In this document: positions 32,026 through 44,040 of the stretch, piece after piece | Layout of the letters: each line of letters begins with the position of its first letter | Position numbering within the stretch: position 1 is the first letter of the stretch | Assembly: GCA_004794655.1 (NCBI GenBank) | Contig: SMMW01000199.1 | Location: forward strand, 1 to 64,000 | Direction of reading: 5' to 3' | DNA from: Marisa cornuarietis | Taxonomy: Eukaryota > Mollusca > Gastropoda > Architaenioglossa > Ampullariidae | Length of the DNA: 64,000 nucleotides | Made by a program: the position numbers and the translations under genes | Notes under the pieces: model-generated | Seen by the model: only the letters and a program-made list of their open reading frames with translations | The model's database searches: none | Told to the model about the DNA's origin: nothing

Positions 32026-34560
32026 CACACACACACTCACACACACACGGGTAGATAGGCAAATTAAGTGAGCGTGTGAATTTATACAAGTATGCACATG
32101 TTAGAAGCAACATACTAGTATAATCAGTGATATTATCAATATTCTGTTGACATTATTGTTGTTCCAGTCAGCTACATGTTCACAGAGGAACGTAGGGGAC
32201 AATCGCCAAGAAGTATGTCTCAGACTCTCAGCTACAAGAAATAATTTAACAGCACTCGGGAGCTGGAGCCACTCACCCGTGACTAATGTAAGGGCCTTGG
32301 TCACCCAACCCAGGTAGTTGTGAAAACCCCACCAAACCCGGAAGTATGTTTAGTGACAAGGGTGGGGTGGTGGTGGGGCGGTTAGAGCCGTATCTTTTTC
32401 CACAGGTAAATATCAAGTGTCAAACGCTGATATTTGTATTTTTAACATGGGATAAAGCATTCCCCTGGAACAATAAAGACAGTTAATTAGACTCTTTCCT
32501 TTTTTCTTTCTTCAAATTGTTATGTCTCCTTCATTTCTTTCAAACATTAGCTACTGTGATTTCCTTTCCGTGAGTTTATAGATATATCAGAAATATTTAT
32601 AGTTCGTTGCTAACCATTTTCCTTTCATTTTATTTTTCTTTGTGATTCTAATGCAGCTCATCTTGTTGAAAGCCTTATTCTCTTCTTTTTGTGTTTCTTT
32701 AACTTAATATGTAGCTCTGCTTTGATTTCATTTTCAATTTGGGGCGGTTAGTGGCGCAGTGACTAAGGCACCTGTCACCACGACAGTGAGGCTCGAGTGT
32801 TGTAGGTCTGGTGCTCGGCTCCAATAATCTTCTCTCTGGATGTGACACCTGTTTGCAAACCTGGCAGTCGGTGGTTTTCTTGGGTTATTTCGATTTCTTC
32901 ATCCTATCTCCGTGTTTCTCTGGTCGTCATCAAATCATCTCTCCCGCTCGCTGTCGCTTTCCAAGGGAGGCTACCCTGTGAAGTGTTTGCTATAGTGCAT
33001 TGAAGAGCTACGTGGCTTTGGAGCCACAGGCAAGAAGACATATTTATGTAAACAAAAACAACGTTCAGCTTAGTAAGAACAGAGGCAGTGACAGTATCCT
33101 GGGACTCACTGAAACGAGTCCACAGCACTCTGAAAGCGGTGAACAGTTCTCTTGTCCAACCTGCGAAGTTAGCTACGAATTTGAACACAGTAGCATAATG
33201 ACTAGAAAACCTACCGACTGTAATTACCGGAAGTAAAAATCTTGACAAAACAGATTTAAATTTTAGGGAGATTGTTCATACTTAGTACAACCTGAATTTT
33301 TGTCAAAGATAAAATCATGAATTCCTTAGAAAATTATTCACTAAGATAAATAGGCGCCTCTAAGGCTGTACCATGACAACCATAGAAACAGACCCTTTAT
33401 TTATACATATAACAACTGTCAACAATTATATTAACGATTTATCTTACAATCCATTAGACAACACTTACATTCAAAGAAGCAGCCATAGGAATTTGAAATG
33501 CCCTAAAAAGCAAATAACCATATGCTGGCCAGAAGTTTAAAGTTTGTAGTGTTAAACAACAAAGCAGGCATAAATTAGTTGGAGGTAGGGAGGGGGAGAG
33601 AGAGACTTTAGTGCTAAACCCTTCAGATCATCTGACTTTTATCGTTTGGCTTCCCACAAACAAAAGTAATAACCTGGCAGCTTCCGTTATTGTTATGGCC
33701 TGTGCTTTTGCTTCCATTGCTACATTGAGGACCATTGTGTTTCCCCAGTAAGGTTTAGTGCCAAAGTCAATAGCCATCAGAAAAAGCTAAGAGGAGTCGT
33801 AAAGGCTAACGAAAGAAGAGCAGTGGTTTGTGTCGAGGACAAGCTGACAAACTCAGACATTGACAATAGGGGAAAGTCAAAACTCTCAAAGCAGCACTGG
33901 AACTCGTATTATGTGACAAAAATACAACAGTTAAACATATCAAAACATTATCAAACAGTATCAAGCATTATCAAACATTATCAAACATTTGCTCAGACAT
34001 ATCCAGCTAAAAGTGGAAAGGCAGTGTTGGGTGTCCCAGACGACATGGAGGAAATTGGTCCACGGGGAGGTGGAGGCAGCTGGGAGGACATGGACTCAAC
34101 TGAAGATGGACACCCAGAACCACATCCGCTGGTGTGGTGTAGTTACAGCCCTGTGAACCACTGGGGGGCATACAGAACGAAGAAGAATCCAGATAAAGGA
34201 CCTCATCTCAATGTTTGCTAAACTGATGTGGGTGAACAACCGCTTTGTGGAACTTTTCACATCTCGTATTTCATATGAATGAATGAATGATGAATGAATG
34301 AATGAATGAATAAAACACTAGGAAGATTTTGATAAAATGGTTTAATGGCATAAAACAATTTTATAATCTTTCTTCAGGTTACTTACAAATATTGCCAGTT
34401 CAAGATGATAAGAATACTTATTGTGCTTTACGTAACAACAGTTTCTCATCACTTCAGCCCTCTACTACAGCCATCAATCATTTACCATCATCTCTTTAAA
34501 TTATTAAAACTGAGCTTCTTTCCAGGTTCACCATTATGAGCGCACTTCTTATTCTTCGCT
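30421..34560. other. Intergenic, repeat-derived sequence
   Basis: No exon recognised. It contains (CA)n at 31980-32048, a tRNA-related SINE-like head near 32742, the second copy of the dispersed repeat (32962-33382), short tandem ATCAAACATT-type units at 33936-33990 and (TGAA)n at 34277-34310. A GAGCCACTCA(C/T)CCGTGAC motif at about 32269 recurs at about 16934. Confidence 0.5.
32742..32960 (+). mobile_element. SINE-like element with tRNA-type A box
   Basis: Starts TTAGTGGCGCAGTGACTAAG, a good match to the tRNA A-box region. About 30-60 nt later come T-arm-like words, weakly conserved. It runs on into the dispersed repeat at 32962. Confidence 0.5.
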
Positions 34561-35218
34561 CTTCAACATTTAACAGTCAGTATAGTCAAGACAAGCACAA
34601 GTCGAACAAGACAATAAAAGTCTTCAATACCCGTTGATTTTCCCGAGGGAAAAGGAAGCAGGAGAGACTTGACTTGGGTTATCGACTATTTTGTTCAGTG
34701 TAGGCCTTACTCCATGACTAAGGGGAGGTAACACGTTCATAGACACGTACTACACAGTACATCCACAGTACACAACAAAATAAACAGAAGAAAATGCAAT
34801 CACAAGGGGGTCAAATATATTTCCTTGATTTATATAAAAACTAATTTATGAATATGTCAAACTATCTTCGTCTCTTGGTCTCTTGAAGATAAAGAAAAGC
34901 CCAGAGCAAAAAATAACCACCACTTCTTCCCCCAAAAAACCCCAAAGCTAAGTTTATAGATGATTGAAGGAAGGTTGACAATAAAAGAGGAAATGTATTT
35001 ACCAGAACAATAAGCCAGCTGTTAGGTATGAAGCAAAGTACTGGCAATATACGTACAAACCACTTCATTTCACAAATCAACAAAAAGATAGACTTTTAAA
35101 TATACATGACCGAAGGCATACAAACAATAGTCATGAACAACGTGCACAGGTATCAACCAATGAGATCGCCGCTCTCTGGTGTGAAAACACAGACCTGGCT
35201 TGACTTGTACAGAAACAT
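34561..35218. other. Upstream flank of lectin copy 2
   Basis: 34570-34790 is the inverted counterpart of 7205-7440 upstream of copy 1. The rest shows no exon. Confidence 0.45.
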
Positions 35219-35279
35219 TTAGTTTATACATGACTCACAGGTTAACAATGTAAGCGGGTCAAAACAATCCAGAGGCTTG

Positions 35280-35539
35280 CTCTTGGGAAAGAAAGTGAGA
35301 GAAAAGGAGAGAAAGAGAGAAAGAGAGATGGATACAAGTACTTGAGGAGGTGAGGGCGGGCGAGGGCTGAGTGTGACGGTGACGGTCTTGACGTGTGTGC
35401 GTGTCGCTGCCTTGTGTGCACCACAATCTTGATGTTGGTGATGGTGACTGTCCAGGCACGTGCACTGATGTGAGATCTCATCACTCGCCAGTAGCAGAGA
35501 CCACAAACTGTGGACACACGTGTGGGGGACTAAGAAGAC
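35280..35539 (+). promoter_or_regulatory. Conserved upstream block, copy 2
   Basis: Nearly identical to the sequence upstream of the leader exons of copies 1 and 3, including a purine-rich GAGAAAG tract at 35290-35330. Probable 5' UTR/core promoter; no TATA box seen. Confidence 0.4.
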
Positions 35540-37103
35540 ATGTTGCTGCTTATCTTCCTCTTTACTCCTCAAGTCTACTGTAGGTATCAACATGAGGCAC
35601 TTTCAGTCTCTCGCTTTTTGCCCAGTTCTTCCTGTCAACAATAATACTTTCTTGTTCTCTAGGTTATTTAATTATTTAATAATTATTAAGTATTATAACA
35701 AGATGGATAAAATGAAAATGCTCATTAATTTAACTACCTTAGTGAGCTATTCTTCATTACTTCTTACATTATTCCTTGTTATTTTTTTACTTTCTATCTT
35801 TTTTTTTGATAGTTTATTTACAAGTCTATTTTGAACTTTGTGTTTACAGTATTTCACTCAAAGACGATATCCGCACTTTAAAAAGAGCAAAGAACTTGTC
35901 TCAAACCACGATGTTTACGCAGTTGTTGGCCCTGATGTGTATGCATTTCACCAAAAGGGACATTGATGGCATATTGACGTATGAACTTTACTAAATTATG
36001 TAAAAGAAAATCACTATAAGTTTATAATGAAAAAGTACAATTACTAACAAGTGATTCACTTAAGCGGCGTAAAGTGTTTTTAGAATAACCAGTAAATCTC
36101 AACAAATGAGTTTCTGTGGTTTTGTGAGACTTTCATATATCAGGCGCCTACAATGTAGGGACTTCTGATCTAATTGCTAAAGACCTTCGGAAGATGTATT
36201 TAATTGCAGAAGCTAGAAAATACATAGACTACGATGAATTGTATAGTTTAGAAACTCAGTTAAAATAAGTTATTTGTGAAACAATTTGCGAATAATGGGG
36301 GGCATTTCACAATAAGCCATGTAAAAGAAAATTAACAAAAGCACGTGAAGCCTTGCTTCTGGTGTCCGTAGATGTAGATATGTTTGTAAAGCGAGATACA
36401 AAGTCTATTCTATTCCTTCAACACCCGAGAAGCACTGGGCGCATTAATACCTGAGATGAAACAAGATGTGAAGAATATCAACACACCACGACCACAGTCG
36501 CCACATTGAAGGCTGCCATGAGTGCAACAGGTTTTGTTTATGATCGGGTTAAGTTCATTTTAAAATTAAAATTTCCAAACTATGGGTAAGTCCAGTCATG
36601 CACCTTATAATACGCTCACGCGCACGCACATAATTTTGTACGAAACATACACACACACCATACACCTCAAGCTCTCATAATGAACAAAGCTACTTGTCCA
36701 CCCAGAAAGCCATCCACCTTTAGATTAAACCCCTTATAAACATAATTAAAATTCTGGGGTTTTTCAGCCTTGGAGAATGTAGCGCTGCTGAAACCGGCGA
36801 GACAAAGCTCCGACTACTACACCGACACTGCGGACAAGGCGGTGGACGGCAACACCAACGGCAACTACGGCGATCATTCCTGCTCGACTGTCAACCAACT
36901 GAATAACTCCTGGTGGAAGGTCGACTTGATGGGCTTGTACACCATCAGTCATGTGGAAATCTTCAACAGGGTTGACGGATGGGGTCAGTAACATTGGTTC
37001 TTCTTACAGAAATGATCATAAGCAATCAAAGGAAAATAACATTTTGTGTTCTGTGTCTCACAAGTTCCTCCTACAGACGGAACATGTCCAGCACGCTTTA
37101 CAA

Positions 37104-37141
<38 letters not shown>

Positions 37142-39493
37142 ATGTCCAGACTTGACACAACGGAGCTTCGTCCAAAGATATTACAGAATAAAAGTCAACT
37201 AACCTCATAAAAACGTTTTTCTATGACTTTTGATGACAACTTCTGATGATATTGATGACAACCTAGACGATGCATCTACTAATATTGAAAAAAAATCTTT
37301 AGGTTCAATCTTTGTTTCTCTGATTAAGTCATAGTGAAAATACCCATGGCGATTAAAGACACACACTGGTGTTTTTCAGATTACAGACTTCAGAAGTTTG
37401 AAATAAGGGTATCTTGGCGAGACCCTCTAACTTTCCCCTCGACGGAGGGGAATCAATGTGTGTATTACCCTTCTATAGTCCCCATCAATGGCTACACACT
37501 GGCCTGCACACAGCCACTCACAGGCCGCTATGTCAGTGTCTTCAAGGCCGGCGATGAACATCTGACCATCTGCGAGATACGTGTGTTCGGAGAAAAAGTT
37601 TCTACAGGTATGGGACATAAAGAACTTTTGAAGAAAGGCGGAGTACAAACATACTCAATATTAATATTATTAACACTAATATTTAATACGAAGAATTTTT
37701 GTACAGCTAAACAGTAGAGCTTTCATGGATGTTACACAAAGAGAGTTTTACAATGAGAGGGAGAGCATTTACGGCTAGGCATTCTTTTATTGTGGAGTTA
37801 TAGAGTTTTTGTAAATATTTGTTACAGGGCTTTTTGAGAGAATGGCAGATTTGTTTATAAATAATGTCTACAAAGAGTTTTACAAGTAAGTATTAAAGCA
37901 TTTGTGGATATTTAATGCAACTTTTTCTTTTTAACAAAAAAGTGACCGAGATTTCATAGATATTTAATTAACACAACGCAAACAAGTGAGTGATTTTGTT
38001 TTTCGAAATATTTAAATCAAAGAGTTTTACAAATGAGAGACAGGATTACATAAGTAGGTGCAGAGATTGTCCCTTGCTTCCTTTGGTTTTCACTTGTGCC
38101 ACTGCCTACAAATCACATCTGCTATTGGAAAACAAAAGAACCCTAACCCGACTTATTTAGTCCTCATCGTAACTAGGTGGTACACAAGGCAACTAGAGAC
38201 CTTCACTTCACTTCTTTCTCTACTGGTCTCCACCATCATATTTTTCAGTACTTCCATCCATTGTTACTAGACTGCCAAGATGTCTAAAATTTATGGACTT
38301 CTTCGACTTCTTTATTGTCAAATGTTGATGGGTCTGATGACTTTGCATTATTATTTCTTTTGATTTGGCTTTATTTAAGTCTTATTTCTGATGCAGCTTT
38401 GGTTAACTTGTTGATCTTTTCCCAAACATCCTTTTGTTGGCTGGATAGATTAATAATGTCATCCATATCATCTAACTCTTTTGGTACTGACGCAAGTGTC
38501 CAGCGGATTCGTTTTTCTTGTCTTTTGTTCTTTGTTTCATAACCTAGTCCGTGACCAACAAGACTAGGAATTGCGAGATAATTCATGCTTGTTTAAGTCC
38601 TGTAGTAATGGTGCAGTTGTCTCTTACTTTGCTTTTCTATAAACCACCTGATAATGAAAATCTGCTACTTTTGCTTTTATAATATTTTACTATTTTCTAT
38701 GGTATTTGGTAGACATGCATGCATTTATTTATTGTCTCACGCTGTCTGCTGTTAAATGCTTTATCACAGTGTGTTATAGTAGATGCATAATGGTTAGAAG
38801 ACATAAGACAAAACGTATTCTTACAAAAAGGCGGGCAGACAAACAGGATGAGTAATTTCTAAGATACACTAGATAACACATATGACATACGTTTCTTTAA
38901 TTATGCAGTGTCAGTGAATACAGTGAACGAGGAACAATGGACATTGATCACATTTTGCCATGTTAGGTAAGATCCGAGACCATAGACGAGAAAGATGCAT
39001 CATAAGGTCCGGTCTTGCATATAAAAAGCGAGGACCAAGTTGCGGTGAAAGGTCCTTGCGGCAGTCATTAACGATCAAACAAAGTAGATAATTAGAAACA
39101 CGGCAAGAAGAGATGTGCGATAATTTTCGGGGTTTTGCGGAATAAACCGACGTCCAGTGACGATTGCAATTGAATGATAATACTTGTGTGTGATTCAAAA
39201 TTAATGTGTCAAAATTGTAAGAATTCCCTTTTTCAGGTGTGTTTGAGATGGCACATGACAATTTCCGGTTCAGCGGCCCAATTGTTACGTCACTTCCTGC
39301 CGCCAGCTCTCTCCACTGTGCAGTTCTGTGTCATCAAAGTGACAACTGCTCCGCTTCCAGCTTCCAGCAGGTCTCGTCACGTGACTTGGTCTCTGGAAAG
39401 TCGACATGTGATCTCGCTGCTTACATCCAGTTTCAAGACCAACCGACTGTCTTCTCAGTGTCCGGATGGAATCTTTACTTCAAGATCTTCTAA
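35540..39493 (+). CDS. Secreted fucolectin (FTP) + PAN/Apple protein, copy 2
   Basis: Four exons: 35540-35579, 36768-36983, 37380-37607 and 39237-39493. Total 741 nt, 246 residues, all introns phase 1. The leader exon is identical in sense to copy 1. The FTP domain reads ENVALLKPARQSSDYY, SWWKVDL, FNRVDGWGDYRLQKFEIRV, TICEIRVFG. The PAN exon reads CAVLCHQSDNC and STCDLAAY. Exon lengths equal those of copy 1 exactly. Splice sites are GTAGGT, GTCAGT and GTATGG donors with CAG acceptors. AATAAA at 39650 is a plausible poly(A) signal. The canonical fucose-binding spacing is not met, so ligand is uncertain. This is the best candidate for a functional copy. Confidence 0.87.
38150..38620 (-). mobile_element. 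Degenerate LINE RT relic (copy 2 intron 3)
   Basis: The minus strand reads GYETKNKRQEKRIRWTLAS...KINKLTKAASE, corresponding to the relics in copies 1 and 3. It is frameshifted and non-coding. Confidence 0.6.
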
Positions 39494-39536
39494 GTCAGTC
39501 AGTCAGTCAGTCAGTCAGTCAGTCAGTCAGTCAGTC
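39494..39536. repeat. (GTCA)n microsatellite
   Basis: Starts at the stop codon of lectin copy 2; counterpart of 221-270. Confidence 0.97.
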
Positions 39537-39649
39537 CAATGACTTGGTTGATGGTGAAGTACACTAAGAGTCAACTCAATGACGAGATATATTTGTTACT
39601 AGTTACAACTTGTTTACAGAATGCATTTTGTTTTAGATGGAAAGCTTAA

Positions 39650-39655
39650 AATAAA
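39650..39655 (+). terminator. Candidate poly(A) signal for lectin copy 2
   Basis: AATAAA 157 bp after the stop codon of copy 2. Confidence 0.4.
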
Positions 39656-39929
39656 TTGGGCATCTAACATTAGAAAAAAGTTATCTTTGGGGGGTTTGGC
39701 TTTGTGTGGATAAATCAGGGGTATAACATGTATGTTTATTTATTTGCAAATGTAAAGAACACGTTGTGTGTAGATGTCAGGAATGGGAAGATCACATTAA
39801 TAGCAGTTCGATGTTTTCTTTTTATCCTACATACGGAATCTCAGGCACTGTAATAAAAATTGAAAATGAATGTAAAGTACTATTTGCTGACAGTTTAGAG
39901 TAGGTGTGTCCAATATTGCATTTATTATT

Positions 39930-40330
39930 TTCGATATAGAAGACACTGTTGTGTCCATTATGTAATATAAATGAAGAATATGAAGTTCACTTTGTTCTCT
40001 GTTCAAAAGCCTTACATCCTTTCCGACAATGATTCCTGTAAAGAAAATGGAATGTAAAATCTAAACAGTTTTAAAATGAGGTTGTTACTAGCTTCAACAA
40101 ATGAACAATTGTAAAGAATGTGGCATTATATCTTTTTTCTAATTTTCAATTTAGAAAATCTACAGTGAAAGATTAACCTATGTATCTATGTTGTTGTTTG
40201 TAAGGCATTGTTTGCAGTTCTAGCCTTCATATCTAAGTATTTATGTATTTTGAATGTAATATTGTATTACAATTGTCGTTTGCTCCCCCTTCTAAGGGGC
40301 AATGGCCCTTGAATGAATAAACAATCTCTC
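39930..40330 (+). mobile_element. Degenerate LINE 3' end
   Basis: Scattered plus-strand frames resemble the Cys/His tail of a LINE ORF2 (VHFVLCSKALHPF, KRKWNVKSKQF, IVKNVALYLFF), each broken by stops. It ends with GGGGCAATGGCCCTTGAATG then AATAAA. The last part recurs inverted at 45000-45130 in the other palindrome arm. Confidence 0.5.
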
Positions 40331-41277
40331 TCTCTCTCTCTCTCTCGCTTCAAAATGTGTGCTTTGAATGTCTTGCCTTCAAAAGAAACAAAGAAGTTTA
40401 AAAAAAACTTACACTAGGCTCCTGCAGGTCTGAACATTTTACCCAACTTCACATCAGAAAAACGCAATGGACATGACTATTTCTGATTAAACATAGCTGA
40501 AAGTGAAATTCACATTGTCTTAATTAGTCTCAGATACCAGGGAGTTCGAAACGGGTGGATTTTTTGGCAAGAGATATCACAGTCATCCTTATTTTATAAC
40601 TTAGGGTGATTTGAGGGGTGAGAGATGAAAACATTAAATTCTTTAATTTACTCTTTTTCACAAATAAATATTTACACATTTCACTTGCTTAAGCATCACA
40701 AGCTGACACGATTGACAATTGGCTTTCGTCGGTAACTGCTTTAGCTTTTTTAAAACTATATCTATTGAATTGTAATGGACAACAACTACGCAGAATTGCA
40801 GTGTCTGAACCAAAACAGATGCAAAACTTTGCTGTTGAGGTAGCAGCAGTGAGTGACAATAACATTACATTTTCCATTCAGATTTCCTCACTACCTGTCT
40901 ACCTTTTTATGACTATTTACACGTGTCACAAGTTTAAGAATATTTGTTTCTATCTGTCTCTCGATTGAGAAAATCCAAGCACACAGAAGTAATGCAAAAT
41001 GTTGAAGGAAACATTCTAAGGATTCCACATGTTTTCCCAGCAGTCATGTGCTGAACGTGGGTTTTATAAGAAGTGTTTTCTCTGTTTCTCCAGAACAATG
41101 GAACAAATAGATTCTGACAGAAGAACGAGTTAATGAATAATGGAATCCTTCAAACAAGGTAAAAAGATTCTGAATTGTTGAATCTTCCGTAAATCTCACG
41201 TGACACTCGGGAGGTCTCCTCTACAGTGTGAAGGAACTAATGGCAGCCACTTGACATTTCCCAATGTTGCTTGCTGT

Positions 41278-41425
41278 TGTTACCTTCGGAAGGGAGAAGA
41301 AAATAATGTTTACACCGAGCCAGTAACTAAGACTATACGGCGGCACAGCTATAAGGAACATGTAGAGAAAGAACAGCGTGCCCGAGACGAGATCTGAACC
41401 CAAGACTGCCAATCCTAACTGTGTT
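41278..41425 (-). mobile_element. SINE-like element, copy in left palindrome arm
   Basis: On the minus strand it reads a GGGTTCAGATCTCGTCTCGG-type B box followed by CACGCTGTTCTTTCTC and an AGTTACTGGCTCGG segment. It matches 43893-44040 and 63160-63295. Confidence 0.65.
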
Positions 41426-43892
41426 GGGGTTAATCCAGCTCTGATAATATTTCATTAGCAGAAACAGCACCCCAACCTATCCTTCAGGTGAGCCTCGTTT
41501 CTTTACATTCACACATACATATGATCTCATTCACCTACACGCATACGTATTGATATATATATATATAGATATATCTGCGCACTTAAAAGAAAGCTTTACA
41601 TTCAAATTGTAAAAGTATTCAGAAGGATGACATGTTTCATGTCTCAGTAGTTGTTTTCACCTTCTTAAACTGACCCACTTCAATAGGAATCAAGCTAGCT
41701 GCTTGGTATTCCTTATATTTTTACATGTCAGAATTTTAATTACAAATTTATTTTCGCTGTATGGTGGACAATTTTAAAGGATCCTAGGGGGGTATCATTG
41801 TACTACTATGGGCAGTGAAACAAAAGGTGTGGATTCATCCTCTGTGGATCCTACACAAAATAGAAATTTATTGATATCATAAGTGTTCTGGTTATGAATA
41901 AAGCGGTTCTTGTGAATATTAATGTCGCTGACTCCCAATCGGAAACGAACCAAAGCACCATGCAAGACAGCCGTTAGGTCCTGGCCATCTTCTGATGAGG
42001 AAGCCAATGCAGAACAGAGTAGAATGTATGAGGGAAAACATGGAATACTTTAACCAAATTTACTTGCTAGGCCATCAGAGTCTGCGTGCCTCTAGGTGAG
42101 CAGTAGTTTAACTGACATGCACGCAGCCAAGATGGTGGACTGTTAAAGTCACGAACGTTATAACATCGTCTTCATTAATGCCATTTCATCTTTTTCTTGG
42201 TGCTTCATCATCTCTATATTTGTTTGTACTCCGATGACTTTGAAAGTCCCATTTGTCTGAGCCCCTTGGCAAAACCCAAGATGACCTATTGTGGTCTGCC
42301 GGTTGTGTCTCCTCACCTGCCTAGAGGCGCGAGACATGGAGGCCGGCTGCCCGCTTTACCGCCATCACATTTTGAGGATGAAAAATATGGAACACTTTTA
42401 CCAAATGTAATTGTTAGGCCATCTTGGAGAACAGTAGTTTAACCGATATGTAGACAGCCAGGATGGTCAAGTGTCAAAAGTCACGAACGCCATAACGTTG
42501 TCAGAATTAATTCTTGTTGTTAGTATTTCATCCTGTCTATCTATCTTTTGTACTCGGATTAATGTACACATTCATTACGAAACACGCGACAACCATCTTT
42601 GTGTGATTTCATTTATTTTCTTTGTGTTATAGATGTCATCAGTGACCCCCTTATTTTCACACATTGCATAAACATTTCCTAATCAAATACTAAAGAATGG
42701 AGGAAAAACGGGTTTAAACAAAAGAAGACTATGGCTAAAAAATATGGAGAGAACAAAGGGGGCGAGAATGAGAAGTGACAGAGATGCGATAAGTCCATTG
42801 TAATCACCAGCAACCTTCTCCCTTTCTTGCCTAGGGGGGCGATAGTTTACATGCTCCCGGTAAAGAGTAACCATTTTCTCAAACTTGCTTTTCGGTCTTA
42901 CTCAGACACAAAAGTTAAAAATGTGAGAATGTTATTAACTTTGCATCAGAAACACGAGCACACTAACACTAACACTAACACTAACACTAACAGTCTTCAT
43001 AAAACAAGCGAAAGTCTGCTTTGTCGACACACAGACCTCACGGATGAATAATAAGTTCTTCCCGGGACTTTGTAAAACTATCGGCCCCTAGGCACATTCT
43101 CCTGGTTCTGATATCAGATTTACCCCTTTTAATAATAAAGTTGACTTCGCGGTAAACGATCTGCTGATGTAGCAAAGGGGGATAATTTAGTCGATTGAAA
43201 TTCAGGGGACGGTACCCTTACGTTTTGCTTAACGGAGGGTAAAGTCAGCTGTAATCAAAGACAGAACAGCTTATGCTTCTCGAAATCCAACAAGTTTAGA
43301 AATCGGGCTTCACTAGAGTCCATTATACAATGCTACACATTTCCAGGTGTGACAAATCTGCAATACAAAGACAGTATTTGACATTAAAGACAGAAGAGAA
43401 AAGACAGAAGAATAAGAAAAATGTTGAAAGTGCCTTGAGTAACTTGTTTGTCCTTATTAGTGAACAAAGACTACAACTAGGACCTCTTGCTTGCTGGCCT
43501 TACATCTTTTACCAATAGATCAGTAATACTCATTAATTATTAGCATCTTTCCTTCTGTGAGCGAGCGCGTGTTGGTGTATGCGAGGGGGCGTGCAGCACG
43601 TGTGTGCATAAGTTCATGGGTGTGAGTCTTTACTTTAAACCTTCGTCAACTGAAACAATTGAATAGGAACCAAACTAATTGCTTGGAACTGTTTACATTT
43701 TTACCTCAGATTTTCAATAAGAAGTTTTTTTGATTTTTTCTTTTTTTTTTTTTTTTTTTTGCTGTATGGTGGAAATTTGTTAGGGAACTTGCCGCGGATG
43801 TTATTCCCCCCCCCCTCTCGACAGGCCTGGGTGATGCTTGTTTCAGCCACCTTGATGTGATTTCTTCTTCTTTATTCATTTCTATATGTAAA
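41426..43892. other. Palindrome spacer
   Basis: No exon. An imperfect direct repeat spans 42037-42190 and 42389-42520 (shared CAGTAGTTTAAC, AGTCACGAACG). Another direct repeat, 41660-41780 and 43630-43784, ends GCTGTATGGTGGA. There is an (ACTAAC)n run at 42960-42993 and a T22-like run at 43739-43760. Confidence 0.6.
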
Positions 43893-44040
43893 CGCGGATT
43901 TGCAGTGCGGGGTTCAAATCTCGTCTTGGACACGCTGTTCTTTCTCTGCATGATGCTGGCTGTTTTGCGGTCACATAGTCTTAGTTGCTGGCTCTGCTTA
44001 AATCATTATTCCCCCCCACCACCACCACTCCTTCCAAAAG
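43893..44040 (+). mobile_element. SINE-like element, right palindrome arm
   Basis: GGGTTCAAATCTCGTCTTGG (B-box-like) followed by CACGCTGTTCTTTCTCTGCA; inverted counterpart of 41278-41425. Confidence 0.65.

Noticed and set aside
33823..34221. 132-codon ORF, possible LINE C-terminal remnant
   Set aside because: Some resemblance in another frame (HIRWCGVV) but no definite motif; too weak to annotate.
42960..42993. (ACTAAC)n as a telomere-like repeat
   Set aside because: Only about five units, interstitial, and not the TTAGGG or TTAGG motif of animals.
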